Below are positions 1 through 7,488 of a DNA stretch of 64,000 nt, in pieces. Source of the stretch: Cetobacterium_A somerae (GTDB lineage Bacteria; Fusobacteriota; Fusobacteriia; Fusobacteriales; Fusobacteriaceae). The number at the start of each line of letters is the position of its first letter. Positions within the stretch are counted from its first letter, which is position 1. The DNA lies in NCBI RefSeq assembly GCF_044784365.2, contig NZ_CP173065.2; one strand, written 5' to 3'. Position numbers and translations under genes: made by a program. The notes below the pieces were generated by a model. The model was given only the letters and a program-made list of their open reading frames with translations. It had not been told where the DNA came from and did no database searches.

Positions 1-1
1 G

Positions 2-253
2 GGAATGCTTGGATGTATAAATGCGGATCTTTATAAAAGAATTGTTGATAGAAGAGTTAGTGATGCAACTCAAGATCACATAATTTCTTATTGTGGATCA
101 TGTAGAGGCAGTATGGAACTTGGTGGATTAGATTCTCTTCATATACTACAACTTATACATGGTAGCTGCTATTATAAAAAAGATGCTAAAAAAAGAAGTG
201 ATAATTATGGATTACATAATAGATTAGAAGCTAAAAGAAGAGTTTCAAAATAA
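2..253 (+). CDS. C-terminal end of an Fe-S (CCG-domain-like) protein, 5' truncated by window edge
   Basis: The frame is open from the first base, so this is the last ~83 codons of a gene starting before the window; the ATG at 5 is probably internal. The visible part holds YCGSCRGSM followed by a SLHILQLI helix, which resembles the second cysteine-rich CCG motif of HdrB/glycolate-oxidase-type iron-sulfur proteins. That family carries Fe-S clusters in electron-transfer or disulfide-reductase complexes. The tail is basic and ends RRVSK. Without the N-terminal half the substrate cannot be named. Confidence 0.5.
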   Translation, partial: GMLGCINADLYKRIVDRRVSDATQDHIISYCGSCRGSMELGGLDSLHILQLIHGSCYYKKDAKKRSDNYGLHNRLEAKRRVSK

Positions 254-327
254 AAAATGTTAGATAATTTATTGTTTGCCTAAGAAAAATTTCTTTGATA
301 TACTTTATAAAAAGTGTGGAGGAAATT

Positions 328-657
328 ATGGTAGAGAACAAAAATACAGATCATTGCCCAGTAGAATTAACAGCATTAATTTTAGGTAAAAAATGGGTTC
401 CGACAATTATTTTTAGTTTAAAAGATATAGAGCTAAGACTTGGAGAGTTACAGCGTCTATTAGGTTGTAGTAAGAAGATTCTAATTGAACAACTAAATAT
501 ATTAGTTTTACATAAAATTGTAGAAAATAGAAAAGTATATAAGGGGAATACAGTTGAGTCTTACTATACTTTAACAGATTGTGGGAAAGAGCTTTTGCCA
601 ATTTTAAAAGATATGAAATCTTTTGGTTGTAAGTTTGAAGAGAATATAAAAAAATAA
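328..657 (+). CDS. HxlR-family winged-helix transcriptional regulator
   Basis: A 109-residue single-domain protein with the HxlR signature: an early conserved Cys (DHCPVE), the KKWVPTIIFSL helix, the RLGELQRLLGCSKKILIEQL recognition region and a YYTLTDCGKEL wing. HxlR proteins are cytoplasmic dimeric DNA-binding regulators that often respond to electrophiles or oxidants through that N-terminal Cys. The ATG at 328 is chosen over one at 295 because a GTGGAGG ribosome site lies just upstream of it and inside the longer frame. It follows the Fe-S protein by ~75 bp and ends in a terminator. The target genes are not evident. Confidence 0.8.
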   Translation: MVENKNTDHCPVELTALILGKKWVPTIIFSLKDIELRLGELQRLLGCSKKILIEQLNILVLHKIVENRKVYKGNTVESYYTLTDCGKELLPILKDMKSFGCKFEENIKK

Positions 658-668
658 GTTATTTTAAA

Positions 669-697
669 AAAAGGAGGAATTATTTCCTCCTTTTTCT
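669..697 (+). terminator. Rho-independent terminator after the HxlR gene
   Basis: The stem AAGGAGGA / TCCTCCTT is followed by a T tract. It lies just after the HxlR stop and also faces the convergent gene at 723. Confidence 0.8.
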
Positions 698-722
698 CAT
701 AATTGTTATTAAGTATTCTATA

Positions 723-2246
723 TTAATTTTCTCTATAAAGAGGATAGAAATCGTGTAGTGTTACAGGGTGTATATTTAATCCTTTTAAATCTTTTTGAGC
801 TCCAACAATAATAACACTATTATAAAGCATAACATGTGGAGTATCTTTAAGAATTTGCTCTTGAGCTTGTTGATATATTTTTAAACGCTCACTTTCGACT
901 ACAGTTATTTTTCCTGCATCTAAAAGTTTATCTACAGTTTCATTAGAGTAAAAAGAACGATTTCCAGGACTACCGATAGATTTAGAATGAAACATAGGAT
1001 ATAAACCATAATCAGCATCTCCAGTTACAGTTCCCCAAGAACCTAAAAACATATCAAAGAATCCTTTTTCTGTTAAATCATAAAAAGTTCCACTTTCAAC
1101 GATATTTATTTTTAAATCTACTCCAATCTCTTTTAAATTAGCTTGAATCACTTCAGCAATAGCTTTTTCATCACTAGATCCCATAGTAAGAAGTTCTAAA
1201 GTGATATCTCCTTCATTACCTAAACTTTTCATTAGTTCCTTTGCTTTTTCAGGATTGTAGCCCACATTTTTAACAGTATCTGTAAAACCAAATACATTTG
1301 GAGCTATAACTGAGTTGGCAACATCTCCATAACCATTTAAAATAATATTAACAATGGCTTCTTTGTCAATGGCATAATCAATAGCTTTTCTTAGGTTTTC
1401 ATTTTTGAAAACATCTTTTTTATTATTGAACCCTAAGTATCTATATGAATATGAGGGTTTTGTATATAAAACAAGGTCACTGTTTTCCTTTATTTTTGAG
1501 GCATCAACAGTACTTATATCTAGAGCTACATCAATCTCTTTTGTTTCTAAAGCAATCTCCCTATTTGTAGGTTCTGTTATTGTTTTAAATATAAGTTTAT
1601 CAAATGATGGTGGAGTTAAGAAGTAATCATTATTTTTATCTAAAACTACTTGATCTCCAATAATCCATGAATTATATTTATAAGGACCAGTTCCAACAAT
1701 TTCAGGATTTTCTCCAGAAGACTCAATTACTTTTTTACTAACTATCCCAAGTGCAGGATGAGAAAGGTGATATAGTAATGGTGCAAAAGGAGTTTTTGTA
1801 ACAATTCTAATTGTATTAGGTTCTACTATTTCAATTTTTTCAATGGGGGGAACAATAAAACTTATTCTAGGAGATTTCATCATTCTTTCAAAGGAAAATT
1901 TAATATCCTCTAGCTGTAGTTTATCTCCGTTATGGAATTTGATATTATCTCTTATTTTAAAATCATAAGTTCTATCATCAACTTTATTCCAGCTTTCAGC
2001 TAACCCAGGAATGATATTTCTATCTCCATCAATTTCAACTAACCTAGAATAGATTTGTTTGTTTATTCTTAAAGAAAATCCATCATTGGCATTATGAACA
2101 TCAAGAGATCTAGGATTTCCACTCTGGGCTATTTTCAATGTATTATCTGTATTTTTCGTATTCTCTTTAGTACAACTGAAAAAAATCACTGTAAAAATTA
2201 AGAATATGAGAAATTTTATTTTTTTTGATTTTTCAATAGGTTTCAT
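723..2246 (-). CDS. ABC transporter solute-binding lipoprotein, family 5 (peptide/nickel type)
   Basis: A 507-residue exported lipoprotein. A hydrophobic signal (about residues 10-24) ends in a lipobox (IFFSC), so Cys25 is probably lipidated. The mature part has the SBP_bac_5 layout: a LKIAQSGNPRSLDVHNAND start, the RTYDFKIRDNIKFHNGDKL and FSFERM segments, the FDMFLGSWG region, and late TVDKLLDAG and YQQAQEQILKDTPHVMLY. The family delivers oligopeptides, dipeptides or nickel to an ABC permease. No permease or ATPase gene is adjacent, so this is an orphan component whose ligand is unknown. It has an ATG start behind CGGAGGTAAGC. Confidence 0.88.
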   Translation of the reverse strand: MKPIEKSKKIKFLIFLIFTVIFFSCTKENTKNTDNTLKIAQSGNPRSLDVHNANDGFSLRINKQIYSRLVEIDGDRNIIPGLAESWNKVDDRTYDFKIRDNIKFHNGDKLQLEDIKFSFERMMKSPRISFIVPPIEKIEIVEPNTIRIVTKTPFAPLLYHLSHPALGIVSKKVIESSGENPEIVGTGPYKYNSWIIGDQVVLDKNNDYFLTPPSFDKLIFKTITEPTNREIALETKEIDVALDISTVDASKIKENSDLVLYTKPSYSYRYLGFNNKKDVFKNENLRKAIDYAIDKEAIVNIILNGYGDVANSVIAPNVFGFTDTVKNVGYNPEKAKELMKSLGNEGDITLELLTMGSSDEKAIAEVIQANLKEIGVDLKINIVESGTFYDLTEKGFFDMFLGSWGTVTGDADYGLYPMFHSKSIGSPGNRSFYSNETVDKLLDAGKITVVESERLKIYQQAQEQILKDTPHVMLYNSVIIVGAQKDLKGLNIHPVTLHDFYPLYREN

Positions 2247-2339
2247 GCTTACCTCCGTTAAATTATGATAAGAGCTATATTACCATAATTTAAGTTTAAG
2301 GTAAATTGGTTACAAAAAAGTAACCACTAAAAAGTTGAT

Positions 2340-3050
2340 TTACTTTAGTTTATTTACTGCATAATCCATAACTTGAGCAAAGCTATCTCTAATAACTAGA
2401 GTTGCATATTGATCATATTTAGTTTCATCTGCATTTATAATAACTAAATTTCTTCCTTTAAAATATTGTATATAATAAGCTGCTGGATATACAGTTAAGC
2501 TTGTTCCAGCGACAATTAAAGTATCAGCTTTTTTTATAGCAGTAATGGCAAGCTCAGTGACCTCTTCATCTAAATTTTCTCCATAAAGAGTTACAGGTGG
2601 ACGAGTTATACCACCACAGTCACATCTAAAATTTTTAGGTTCCTTTTTTCCACAAGCTAAGCAGTAAAAATGAGAGATATTTCCATGAAGTTCTAATACA
2701 TTTATAGAACCTGCATCTTGGTGCAAATTATCAATATTTTGTGTAATAACAGCTTTAAGTTTTCCCATTTGTTCTAATTTAACTAAAGCAAGATGACCTT
2801 TATTAGGTTTTATATTTTTAAAGTTCATTTTTTCTTCTAGAAATTCATTGAAAATTTTTCTGTTTTGTAAAAAGAAATCAATATGTAAAATTTCTTCTGG
2901 GTCATAGCCTTTATATTTTCTACTATAAAGACCATCCTTTCCTCTAAAGTCTGGAATACCACTCTCTGTGGAAGTTCCTGCTCCACCGAAAAAAACAATG
3001 TTATTGCTGGTTTTTAGAATTTCAGCTAGGTTATCCCATTTCTCATTCAT
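2340..3050 (-). CDS. NAD-dependent protein deacylase, sirtuin (Sir2/CobB type)
   Basis: A 236-residue sirtuin with all catalytic landmarks: GGAGTSTESGIPDFRG for NAD binding, TQNIDNLHQDAG with the catalytic Asn/Asp, LELHGN with the catalytic His, four zinc cysteines (CLACG and CDCGG), and late GTSLTVYPAA. Sirtuins remove acyl groups from lysines using NAD. The start is at 3050 because GGAGGTATTTAAA lies directly upstream; that Shine-Dalgarno overlaps the alternative 3065 start. The 5' end of this gene and its upstream region are duplicated at 6118-6397, so this locus forms the left edge of the accessory array. Confidence 0.92.
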   Translation of the reverse strand: MNEKWDNLAEILKTSNNIVFFGGAGTSTESGIPDFRGKDGLYSRKYKGYDPEEILHIDFFLQNRKIFNEFLEEKMNFKNIKPNKGHLALVKLEQMGKLKAVITQNIDNLHQDAGSINVLELHGNISHFYCLACGKKEPKNFRCDCGGITRPPVTLYGENLDEEVTELAITAIKKADTLIVAGTSLTVYPAAYYIQYFKGRNLVIINADETKYDQYATLVIRDSFAQVMDYAVNKLK

Positions 3051-3255
3051 TTTAAATACCTCCATTTATAAAAATTAAAAGATCTATTTTTTTAATTATA
3101 TTACTATTAGAGTATATTTGCAAAAAATAATAAGAACCTCTGGGGGGGATAGAGGTTCTTATCTGGGGGGATTAAATTATTTATTACTTTTAACACTTAT
3201 TATAATATTTAGACCACAGGTTTTATAAAAAAGTTTTAAATTTATTATAAATTAA
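2974..3255. repeat. Left copy of a ~280-bp direct duplication (sirtuin 5' end + intergenic repeat)
   Basis: From GTTCCTGCTCCACC to the AAATTTATTATAAATTA tail this segment is almost identical to 6118-6397. It holds about the first 26 codons of the sirtuin gene (minus strand), its ribosome site and the first copy of the 141-bp repeat. The two copies bracket the kinase-Fic-KAP block. Confidence 0.85.
3105..3246. repeat. Intergenic repeat, copy A (~141 bp)
   Basis: First of four copies (others at 6249, 8266 and 10396). The order in each is TATTAG, G/AGTATATTTGCAAAAAATAA, a hairpin AAGAACCTCT / AGAGGTTCTT with a loop of G residues, a second G6 run in TGGGGGGATTAAATTAT, then a conserved AT-rich tail ending TTTTAAATTTATT. 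All copies have the same orientation. Read on the minus strand the hairpin is followed by a T tract, so it may terminate the minus-strand genes lying to its right. Confidence 0.9.
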
Positions 3256-3260
3256 AGTAT

Positions 3261-3773
3261 CTAATTCAATAACTTTAAAAAGTAATTTAAGTCTTTATAT
3301 GTTTTAATTATTATAATTTTATTTGAATAGGAATTAGTATAAATAAAATTATCTAAATCTATTTGATATTGGAAGGTCCAAGAAATAAGATTTTTAAAAT
3401 CTTTTAGTGTTTCCTTTGGTCTATAATTAGTAAATTTTCTTATAAAGAATCTTTTAAATAATCGATAGTATTGAGTCCATTTATTGGTTTTGATTACTAA
3501 AATATAGTCAGCTTCAGAGAAAGTGGAGAAAGTCCAAGAATTGATATAAACACCATCTATAATCCATGAGTTGTTTAATAAAATCAAATTTAATCTAGAT
3601 TCTCGATTGATGTAATCATTTTTTATTCTATTGCCAGTTGAGGAAGTATTCCAAAATATATTATCTAAATCTGTAGTTTTAATATTTAATTCTTTACTTA
3701 AAAAATTACTGATATAAGTTTTTCCACTTCCAGGAGAACCAATTATTCTTATTTTTAAATTCTTATTTTTCAT
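3261..3773 (-). CDS. P-loop kinase-like protein (adenylate-kinase / FlaR-like)
   Basis: A 170-residue protein beginning with a Walker A (RIIGSPGSGKTYISN, about residues 9-23), then TTDLDNIFW, a WIIDGVY strand and basic helices (RLFKRFFIRK), which matches the small P-loop kinases annotated as topology modulation (FlaR) or AAA kinases. The family probably phosphorylates a small substrate; the true substrate is unknown. Its stop lies 14 bp right of repeat copy A. It has an ATG start behind TAGGAGC. It ends the minus-strand Fic-kinase pair with an 17-bp gap between the genes, so the two are probably co-transcribed. Confidence 0.65.
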   Translation of the reverse strand: MKNKNLKIRIIGSPGSGKTYISNFLSKELNIKTTDLDNIFWNTSSTGNRIKNDYINRESRLNLILLNNSWIIDGVYINSWTFSTFSEADYILVIKTNKWTQYYRLFKRFFIRKFTNYRPKETLKDFKNLISWTFQYQIDLDNFIYTNSYSNKIIIIKTYKDLNYFLKLLN

Positions 3774-3790
3774 AAATTTAGCTCCTATTT

Positions 3791-4468
3791 TTAATTTATA
3801 AAACTTAAATACTCATTTAAACTTTCGATTATACAATTATAAAAAAAATCATAGACTTTCTCATAATTTTCATAATAGCTGTTATCAAGAGCTTGGTAGT
3901 ACTCTAATTTGTCAGTAGTCAAAATAGTTATAGGAGGATATCCAAGTTTTAAAAGCTCTAAATTAGTTAGTAGTCTTAAAGTTCTACCATTCCCATCAAT
4001 GAATGGGTGGATATTAATAAATTTACAAATAAATTCAATAATTCTGTTAATAGTAACAGGTTTAGAAGTATACCAAGCCATTAAATCATTCATTTCTTGA
4101 GAAGTAACGGTAGTCCTGTATTTGCCTTTGTTAGTACAATTAAGCCCATCTAAAAGTATAGCATAAACAGTTTTTATATTTTCTTCAGATAAAATTTCGT
4201 TTGTTAAAGTTTCAATATAAAGTAAAGCATTATAGTAGTTTCTAATTTCTAAATGATCTTTTAAAGACTTTTTACCTACAGCTAAATTAGTTTCAATAAC
4301 AAATCTAGTTTCCATTTCAGTAAGAGCATTTCCTTCGATAGCATTTGAATTATATGTATTTTTAATTATATAGTTTTCTTTTATTCTTTTTATTTCACCT
4401 TGATTAAGAGGTATTCTATGATCTAGTTCACTTTTTAATTCATAAATTTTCTTTAATTTATTATTCAT
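3791..4468 (-). CDS. Fic-domain protein (predicted AMP transferase) with N-terminal inhibitory helix
   Basis: A 225-residue Fic protein. The active-site loop HPFIDGNGRTLR (residues ~154-165) is the intact H-x-F-x-D/E-GNGR-x-x-R motif, so it should transfer a nucleotide (usually AMP) to a hydroxyl on a target protein. Residues 41-46 (SNAIEG) match the S/TxxxE-G/N autoinhibitory motif ahead of the Fic fold, so activity is probably held in check in cis. Fic proteins act as regulators, toxins or effectors; the target cannot be read here. It has an ATG start behind GTGAGGTG and its own strong promoter at 4501-4529. It sits upstream of the kinase gene. Confidence 0.88.
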   Translation of the reverse strand: MNNKLKKIYELKSELDHRIPLNQGEIKRIKENYIIKNTYNSNAIEGNALTEMETRFVIETNLAVGKKSLKDHLEIRNYYNALLYIETLTNEILSEENIKTVYAILLDGLNCTNKGKYRTTVTSQEMNDLMAWYTSKPVTINRIIEFICKFINIHPFIDGNGRTLRLLTNLELLKLGYPPITILTTDKLEYYQALDNSYYENYEKVYDFFYNCIIESLNEYLSFIN

Positions 4469-4500
4469 GGTAACACCTCACTTTTAATGATTATAGTAAT

Positions 4501-4529
4501 ATTATATTATTTGATTTATCTAAATACAA
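4501..4529 (-). promoter_or_regulatory. Sigma-70-type promoter for the Fic-kinase pair
   Basis: On the minus strand TTGTAT, a 17-bp spacer and a perfect TATAAT lie ~35 bp upstream of the Fic start. Confidence 0.7.
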
Positions 4530-4564
4530 CTTTAGAATAATTATAAAGTATTTATTTTATAAAA

Positions 4565-4593
4565 TTGACTTTTAGAAAAGTTAGAATTAAACT
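4565..4593 (+). promoter_or_regulatory. Cassette promoter 1 (TTGACT-17-TAAACT)
   Basis: TTGACT, 17 bp, TAAACT, 29 bp upstream of the KAP NTPase start. The same hexamers, spacing and flank (AAATTGACTTTTA) recur at 7426 and 10670, each ahead of a plus-strand array gene. Confidence 0.6.
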
Positions 4594-4622
4594 ATTATTA
4601 GAAATTATAAGGGGGAAATTGA

Positions 4623-6047
4623 ATGTATTATGAAAAGTTAACAGAAAATAGGAAAAGGTTTGTGAATCACTTGATACCACTTATAGATTCAACATTTGAT
4701 AGAGAGATTTATGAAAAAGAAAGAATAAAAACAATTTCAATTGATGCTTCTTGGGGAATGGGAAAAACTCTATTAAAAGATGTATTGGTAGAAAAATTAG
4801 GAGAGAATGGAATAAAAGCTAAAGCTATAAATGCTTGGGAAACAGATTATTTCAGTGATCCTATGAAATCTTTGATTGGAGAAATAAATGGAAGTGATTT
4901 AAATCTATCTTCAGATACAATAGAAAAAGGTGAAAAATTAATAAAAAATATAGGTGGAGTAGCCACTAAAATATTTGGAACAGCTTTATTAAAAAAGCTG
5001 AACTTTACAAATGAAGATATAATTAATATAAAATCTATATTTCAGGGAATAGATAGTTCTGTGGTAGAAGAGTATAAAAAATACAAAGATTTAGTTAAAA
5101 GTTTTAAAGAAAGTTTTGGTATTAGTGTGGGAACTTCAAAAAGAGTTATAATTTTGGATGAATTAGATAGATGTAAGCCAAGTTATGCAATTGAGTTATT
5201 AGAAGCAATAAAGCATATTTTTGATATTTATAATCTAACTTTTATATTCCTTATAAATAAAGAACAATTAAAATATACTGTTGAAAATTTGTATGGTTGT
5301 AATAGAGAAAATGAAGATTATTTCGAAAAGTTTTTTGATCTTCAGTTAATATTCCCTGAAATAGATATATCAGATTTTTTACAAATAGAATATGAAAATT
5401 ATAAATACACAAAGGAAGCACTTATAAAAGATGGAGAATTAAATTTTGAAATTTTTATGAAGGCGTTATTGATTAAAATATTAGAAACAAAATATAAAGA
5501 AATTAAAATAAAATCTATTCGACAAATAAGAAAAATTTTAAATAAATTTACTTGTCTTTTAAGAACGTTTACAGAAGGAGAAAAAAGGTCATTAATATTA
5601 ATAACAAATTTTATCGCATATTTTCTATATAGAGAATTTTATAATGAAATAAAAAAAGATAAAACTATATTTGGGATTGATATATTGTACTTTTTTCAAG
5701 ATATAATTTGTAATAGGGAAATAAATTCAGGGTATAAAATAGAAGTACTTGATAGTTTTTATAATAATGAGTGTTTATTTGAGGTAGAATCAACTATTAT
5801 ATTAAGTACGTTAGCTACACTTACAGAAGTAAGAAAAGTGGTAATTACTAATCAGAATAACTTAATAAGTGAAAAATTAAAATATCCTTTATTTAATCAG
5901 AAATTTAATTTTAATCAAATAAAAATACTATGTGATGGAAATACTATTGGTATTCCTTTAAATTTGAATTTTATTAATGAGTTTAAAGAAGAGAGCATCT
6001 ATAAATGGTGTGAAGAAAAATATGAGTTTACTTGCTATATAGATTAA
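4623..6047 (+). CDS. KAP-family P-loop NTPase
   Basis: A 474-residue KAP NTPase: Walker A ASWGMGKTLL (~42-51) and a Walker B RVIILDELDRCKPSYAIELL near residue 178, followed by the KHIFDIYNLTFIFLINKEQL strand typical of KAP proteins. KAP NTPases (Kidins220/ARMS, PifA) are STAND-related; the bacterial F-plasmid member PifA excludes phage T7, and many others lie in defence islands. No clear transmembrane insertion is seen; the C-terminal ~200 residues are unassigned and may hold the sensor or effector. It has an ATG start behind AAGGGGGAAA, its own cassette promoter, and a divergent Fic-kinase pair upstream. Confidence 0.82.
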   Translation: MYYEKLTENRKRFVNHLIPLIDSTFDREIYEKERIKTISIDASWGMGKTLLKDVLVEKLGENGIKAKAINAWETDYFSDPMKSLIGEINGSDLNLSSDTIEKGEKLIKNIGGVATKIFGTALLKKLNFTNEDIINIKSIFQGIDSSVVEEYKKYKDLVKSFKESFGISVGTSKRVIILDELDRCKPSYAIELLEAIKHIFDIYNLTFIFLINKEQLKYTVENLYGCNRENEDYFEKFFDLQLIFPEIDISDFLQIEYENYKYTKEALIKDGELNFEIFMKALLIKILETKYKEIKIKSIRQIRKILNKFTCLLRTFTEGEKRSLILITNFIAYFLYREFYNEIKKDKTIFGIDILYFFQDIICNREINSGYKIEVLDSFYNNECLFEVESTIILSTLATLTEVRKVVITNQNNLISEKLKYPLFNQKFNFNQIKILCDGNTIGIPLNLNFINEFKEESIYKWCEEKYEFTCYID

Positions 6048-6117
6048 AATAAAAAAGATAGATTAATTTCTACCACTATTTTTATTTTGGATGTATTTAA
6101 GCCTATTTTCTATGGTG

Positions 6118-6194
6118 GTTCCTGCTCCACCGAAAAAAACAATGTTATTGCTGGTTTTTAGAATTTCAGCTAGGTTATCCCATTTCTCATTCAT
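6118..6194 (-). pseudogene. Fragment of the sirtuin gene (first ~26 codons only)
   Basis: On the minus strand it encodes the first ~26 residues of the sirtuin gene at 2340-3050 (from MNEKWDNLAEILK through VFFGGAG) and then runs into unrelated sequence. The duplicated ribosome site is intact, so a short peptide could still be made, but the NAD-binding and catalytic regions are absent. Confidence 0.8.
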
Positions 6195-6248
6195 TTTAAA
6201 TACCTCCATTTGTAAGAATTTAAAGATCTATTTTTTTAATTATATTAC

Positions 6249-6388
6249 TATTAGAGTATATTTGCAAAAAATAATAAGAACCTCTGGGGGGGAGAGGTTC
6301 TTATCTGGGGGGATTAAATTATTTTTTACTTTTAACACTTTTTATAATATTTAGACTATAGGTTTTATAAAAAAGTTTTAAATTTATT
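6249..6388. repeat. Intergenic repeat, copy B
   Basis: The same element as at 3105, with a G6-7 loop and GAGAGGTTCTT arm. It lies between the KAP unit and the small membrane protein unit. Confidence 0.9.
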
Positions 6389-6401
6389 ATAAATTAAGAT
6401 T

Positions 6402-6581
6402 TTATTTATTTTTAGAATCTTTTAAAAATATAAAAAATAGAATTCCACCAGAAACTATACTATTAGAAATACTAAACGTCCCATTGAAAAGTTTAGCAAA
6501 TAAAAATCTAAATAAAATAGTTCCACCAAAACTTAAAATAAGTAATTTATATCGTTTTTTTACAAAATTTATAATATTCAT
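6402..6581 (-). CDS. Tiny membrane protein, paralogue 1 of 3
   Basis: 59 residues: a short basic head (MNIINFVKKRYK) followed by two hydrophobic segments and a charged tail (KDSKNK). It aligns with the two small frames at 6770-6946 and 6980-7156 (shared MNxxxFVKKxYK, then FxNxTFSxxxS), so it belongs to a local family of tandem paralogues. The ATG at 6581 is used here; a GTG four codons upstream is possible. Function is unknown; size and topology resemble small membrane toxins, holin-like or immunity peptides, which is only a comparison. It begins ~14 bp right of repeat copy B. Confidence 0.55.
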   Translation of the reverse strand: MNIINFVKKRYKLLILSFGGTILFRFLFAKLFNGTFSISNSIVSGGILFFIFLKDSKNK

Positions 6582-6646
6582 TTTAATTCTCACTTTCTAA
6601 AAAAATAAAATTATTAATTTATAAAATAAAAAAAGTTTTAACCTTT

Positions 6647-6739
6647 TTAGCGGGTGCTTAAATGAAGAAAAAACCCTAAAATTAAAGTTAAAATTCCTAT
6701 AAGTACTCCAATTAAATCATCAAAATCAATTTTTTTCAT
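6647..6739 (-). CDS. Possible 30-residue single-span membrane peptide
   Basis: An ATG frame behind GGAGAGTTCTGA encodes an acidic head (MKKIDFDDLIG), one hydrophobic helix (about residues 9-26) and HLSTR at the end. It lies between paralogues 1 and 2 and reads in the same direction. Expression is unproven; its presence in a run of small membrane genes is the main support. Confidence 0.35.
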   Translation of the reverse strand: MKKIDFDDLIGVLIGILTLILGFFLHLSTR

Positions 6740-6769
6740 TTCAGAACTCTCCAGATAAATTTATTAAAA

Positions 6770-6946
6770 TTATTTTTTAGAATTTGTTAAAGATACAAAA
6801 AAACAAATAAATGAGAGAAACAAGCTACTTAATAGACTAAATGTATCATTAAAAAAATATGCATATAGAAAATTAAAAAGGGTAATTCCTACGAAGTATA
6901 GAAAAAAAGATTTATAATATTTTTTTACAAAATCCAAGACATTCAT
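6770..6946 (-). CDS. Tiny membrane protein, paralogue 2 of 3
   Basis: 58 residues from an ATG behind a good CTGGAGG site. The head MNVLDFVKKYYKSFF is basic; two hydrophobic segments follow, ending LTNSKK. It aligns over its length with the proteins at 6402 and 6980, notably the FVKKxYK head and the FFNDTFSLLSS centre. It is short enough to be missed by default gene callers. Function is unknown. Confidence 0.55.
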   Translation of the reverse strand: MNVLDFVKKYYKSFFLYFVGITLFNFLYAYFFNDTFSLLSSLFLSFICFFVSLTNSKK

Positions 6947-6979
6947 TTTAATCCTCCAGTTTAACTAAAGTTTATATAA

Positions 6980-7156
6980 TTATTTTTTCTTTAAATTTAG
7001 AGATACTATGAAAGAAATAATTATTATTTTTAAAGCCTCCCACCAACTGAATATTTTATTAAAAAATTTAACTTCGATTAAATTGAGAATAAAAATGATT
7101 ATAGTTATTAAAAAAAATTCTTTCCAGTGCTTTTTTATAAGATTTACAATATTCAT
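6980..7156 (-). CDS. Tiny membrane protein, paralogue 3 of 3
   Basis: 58 residues from an ATG behind GGGGAGTGACAC. The head MNIVNLIKKHWKEFF resembles the other two paralogues; a first hydrophobic helix, a KFFNKIFSWW centre and a second helix before the tail NLKKK follow. It is first in the minus-strand run, so transcription of the whole group may start upstream of 7156. The three copies differ more in their second halves than in their heads. Confidence 0.5.
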   Translation of the reverse strand: MNIVNLIKKHWKEFFLITIIIFILNLIEVKFFNKIFSWWEALKIIIISFIVSLNLKKK

Positions 7157-7425
7157 TATAGTGTCACTCCCCTAATTAAGTTATTTTGTAATTAGATAGG
7201 TAAGTATTTTATTGATATGGTTATTATAGAATGAATAATATTACTGAGGTTAATTTTTACACTAAAACTTTAAATCTAAACATATAAAATAAAAGAATCT
7301 ACATAAAATTAAAAATTAATATAAATTAGATTGTATATGGAAAGTAATGATAGAAATGAAAAGATAGATATAAAAATATAAAAAATAATAAAAAAAGACT
7401 GTTGAAACAATCTTATAATATAAAA
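7157..7425. other. Intergenic gap between small membrane proteins and the next cassette gene
   Basis: AT-rich spacer. It should contain the minus-strand promoter for the small membrane proteins, but I could not single one out. There is no further frame with a ribosome site and no strong hairpin. Confidence 0.5.
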
Positions 7426-7454
7426 TTGACTTTTAATAACAATAATATTAAACT
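7426..7454 (+). promoter_or_regulatory. Cassette promoter 2 (TTGACT-17-TAAACT)
   Basis: The same hexamers and 17-bp spacing as at 4565, 35 bp upstream of the gene starting at 7489. Confidence 0.6.
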
Positions 7455-7488
7455 ACGAATAACAAATTCCAAAGGAGGAAGTTTTATT

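Larger units (their letters stand above)
6118..6397. repeat. Right copy of the ~280-bp duplication
   Basis: It matches 2974-3255 with few substitutions or indels. It carries the sirtuin gene start, its ribosome site and repeat copy B, and ends just before the small membrane protein gene at 6402. Confidence 0.85.

Noticed and set aside
6091..6354. Plus-strand reading frame of 87 codons
   Set aside because: It is antisense to the duplicated sirtuin start and runs through the repeat copy B; there is no ribosome site.
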